The notes below the pieces were generated by a model. That model saw only the letters and a program-made list of their open reading frames with translations. It did not search any database and was not told the DNA's origin. A DNA stretch of 64,000 bases from Crossaster papposus. Its lineage: Eukaryota > Echinodermata > Asteroidea > Velatida > Solasteridae. This document shows positions 63,250 to 64,000 of this stretch, one piece after another (the first letter of the stretch is position 1; every line of letters begins with the position of its first letter). The stretch is from positions 310,001 to 374,000 of the forward strand of contig JBAIAA010000093.1 in NCBI GenBank assembly GCA_037893245.1, given 5' to 3'. Both the position numbers and the translations under genes were made by a program.

Positions 63250-64000
63250 AAAAGATGAACTATAAAAGGCAAACCATTACCAATTTTCCCAAATGATATT
63301 GCCATGGATGCTGCATAATGAATCATGAAACCAAACCAATACTGCGGCAACCCACGTCTCGTGCAAACAACTGTGGGTTCAAACAGCAAGTTGCCCTCAT
63401 AACACGTCTATTGTGGAACAATCTCCTATTAGAACTTCACTGTAAAATTTGTTCCTGTCTGCGTGTCTCGCAGTGCAATTATTATGTCCTAAAGTGTGGC
63501 TTACTGTGACGCTCGATCGATTGATCTGTTTTTGATCATGTTCCTGTTTTTCTCTTTTGGCCGCCCAGACGCAGAGAAACATCTAAATCCGAGACTAGAT
63601 TATCACAGCCTATAGCACCGCATCGAAGACAACTGCTATCAATTTTTATTTTTTGAAAAGTTAACGTGTGTAATTTGCCATATCCTGAACAGTTTACGAG
63701 CTTTAAATACGTGTAAAAAAAGGATAACAACTTGTTTCCCTTTTTTCCCTCAAGATGCTTTTTATTTTGGAGGGCCACACCCTGACACAGGGTTGTTGCT
63801 TCTTGAAAGCTGGAGATTGTGGGTAGTTAAATTAAACTTCTAAGATCTCTGTTCAAACATGCAACACGTAAACAAAAAAAGGAATTGCAAAAGACTTAAT
63901 TATGCGGCATTTTTAATTTTATAATTTCACGTGTTATACTAAAAAACAAAAACATCAGCTGATTTAGGAAACGCTTATTGCTACCAGGCAAAACCTTTAA
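63250..64000. other. Right end, nothing recognised
   Basis: AT-rich sequence without credible exon or repeat. Short open frames on both strands show no family similarity. Confidence 0.5.

Noticed and set aside
1-64000. CRISPR arrays, bacterial operons, prophage or defence systems
   Set aside because: Spliced animal genes and eukaryotic repeats throughout. The tandem arrays have no unique spacers of constant length.

Overview
This is animal nuclear DNA: AT-rich, with kilobase-scale introns, GT-AG splice junctions, a LINE fragment, short inverted-repeat transposons, microsatellites and long homopolymer G/C runs. The gene content, the frequent palindromic TACATGTA-type words and the repeat style suggest a marine invertebrate deuterostome, perhaps an echinoderm. 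The species cannot be told from the sequence, and the phylum is an inference. All genes were built by hand from splice sites, reading phase and recalled family similarity, because almost none of the long open frames are real genes.

Left half (2311-33872, + strand): 17 exons encoding the C-terminal ~714 residues of a myosin phosphatase targeting subunit (MYPT / PPP1R12 family). The 5' exons for the PP1-docking motif and ankyrin repeats must lie to the left of the window. Every junction keeps phase. The protein shows, in order, an acidic Ser/Glu stretch, a Gly-Leu-Arg-Lys-Ser-Gly-Ser block, a Thr-rich linker, the first Rho-kinase inhibitory site (RRSTQGV), a Lys/Glu-rich stretch, the second inhibitory site (RRATGV), Ser/Tyr/Gly-rich exons, a coiled coil and a C-terminal leucine zipper ending ISKLSK.

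Middle (33873-45445): about 11.6 kb of 3' UTR and intergenic DNA. Its right part (40.5-44.5 kb) is packed with hairpin-forming, transposon-like palindromes.

Right half (45446-56828, + strand): a complete small gene of six exons and 279 residues. It resembles only the C-terminal part of MYPT: the second inhibitory phosphorylation site (KRRGTGV) followed by the coiled coil. Its exon order and intron phases follow those of the MYPT gene upstream. I read it as a tandem, 5'-truncated MYPT paralog, comparable in architecture to the vertebrate M20/M21 small subunit. This is the most interesting feature of the window. A possible extra 3' exon lies at 58471-58565.

The introns and the right end hold a 5'-truncated LINE (50.3-50.9 kb), a second LINE 3' end on the minus strand (59.0 kb), at least five families of short inverted-repeat elements, a tRNA-derived inverted pair, TTAGGG-type minisatellites and several other tandem arrays. 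From 59.2 kb to the end only repeats and apparently non-coding AT-rich sequence were seen.
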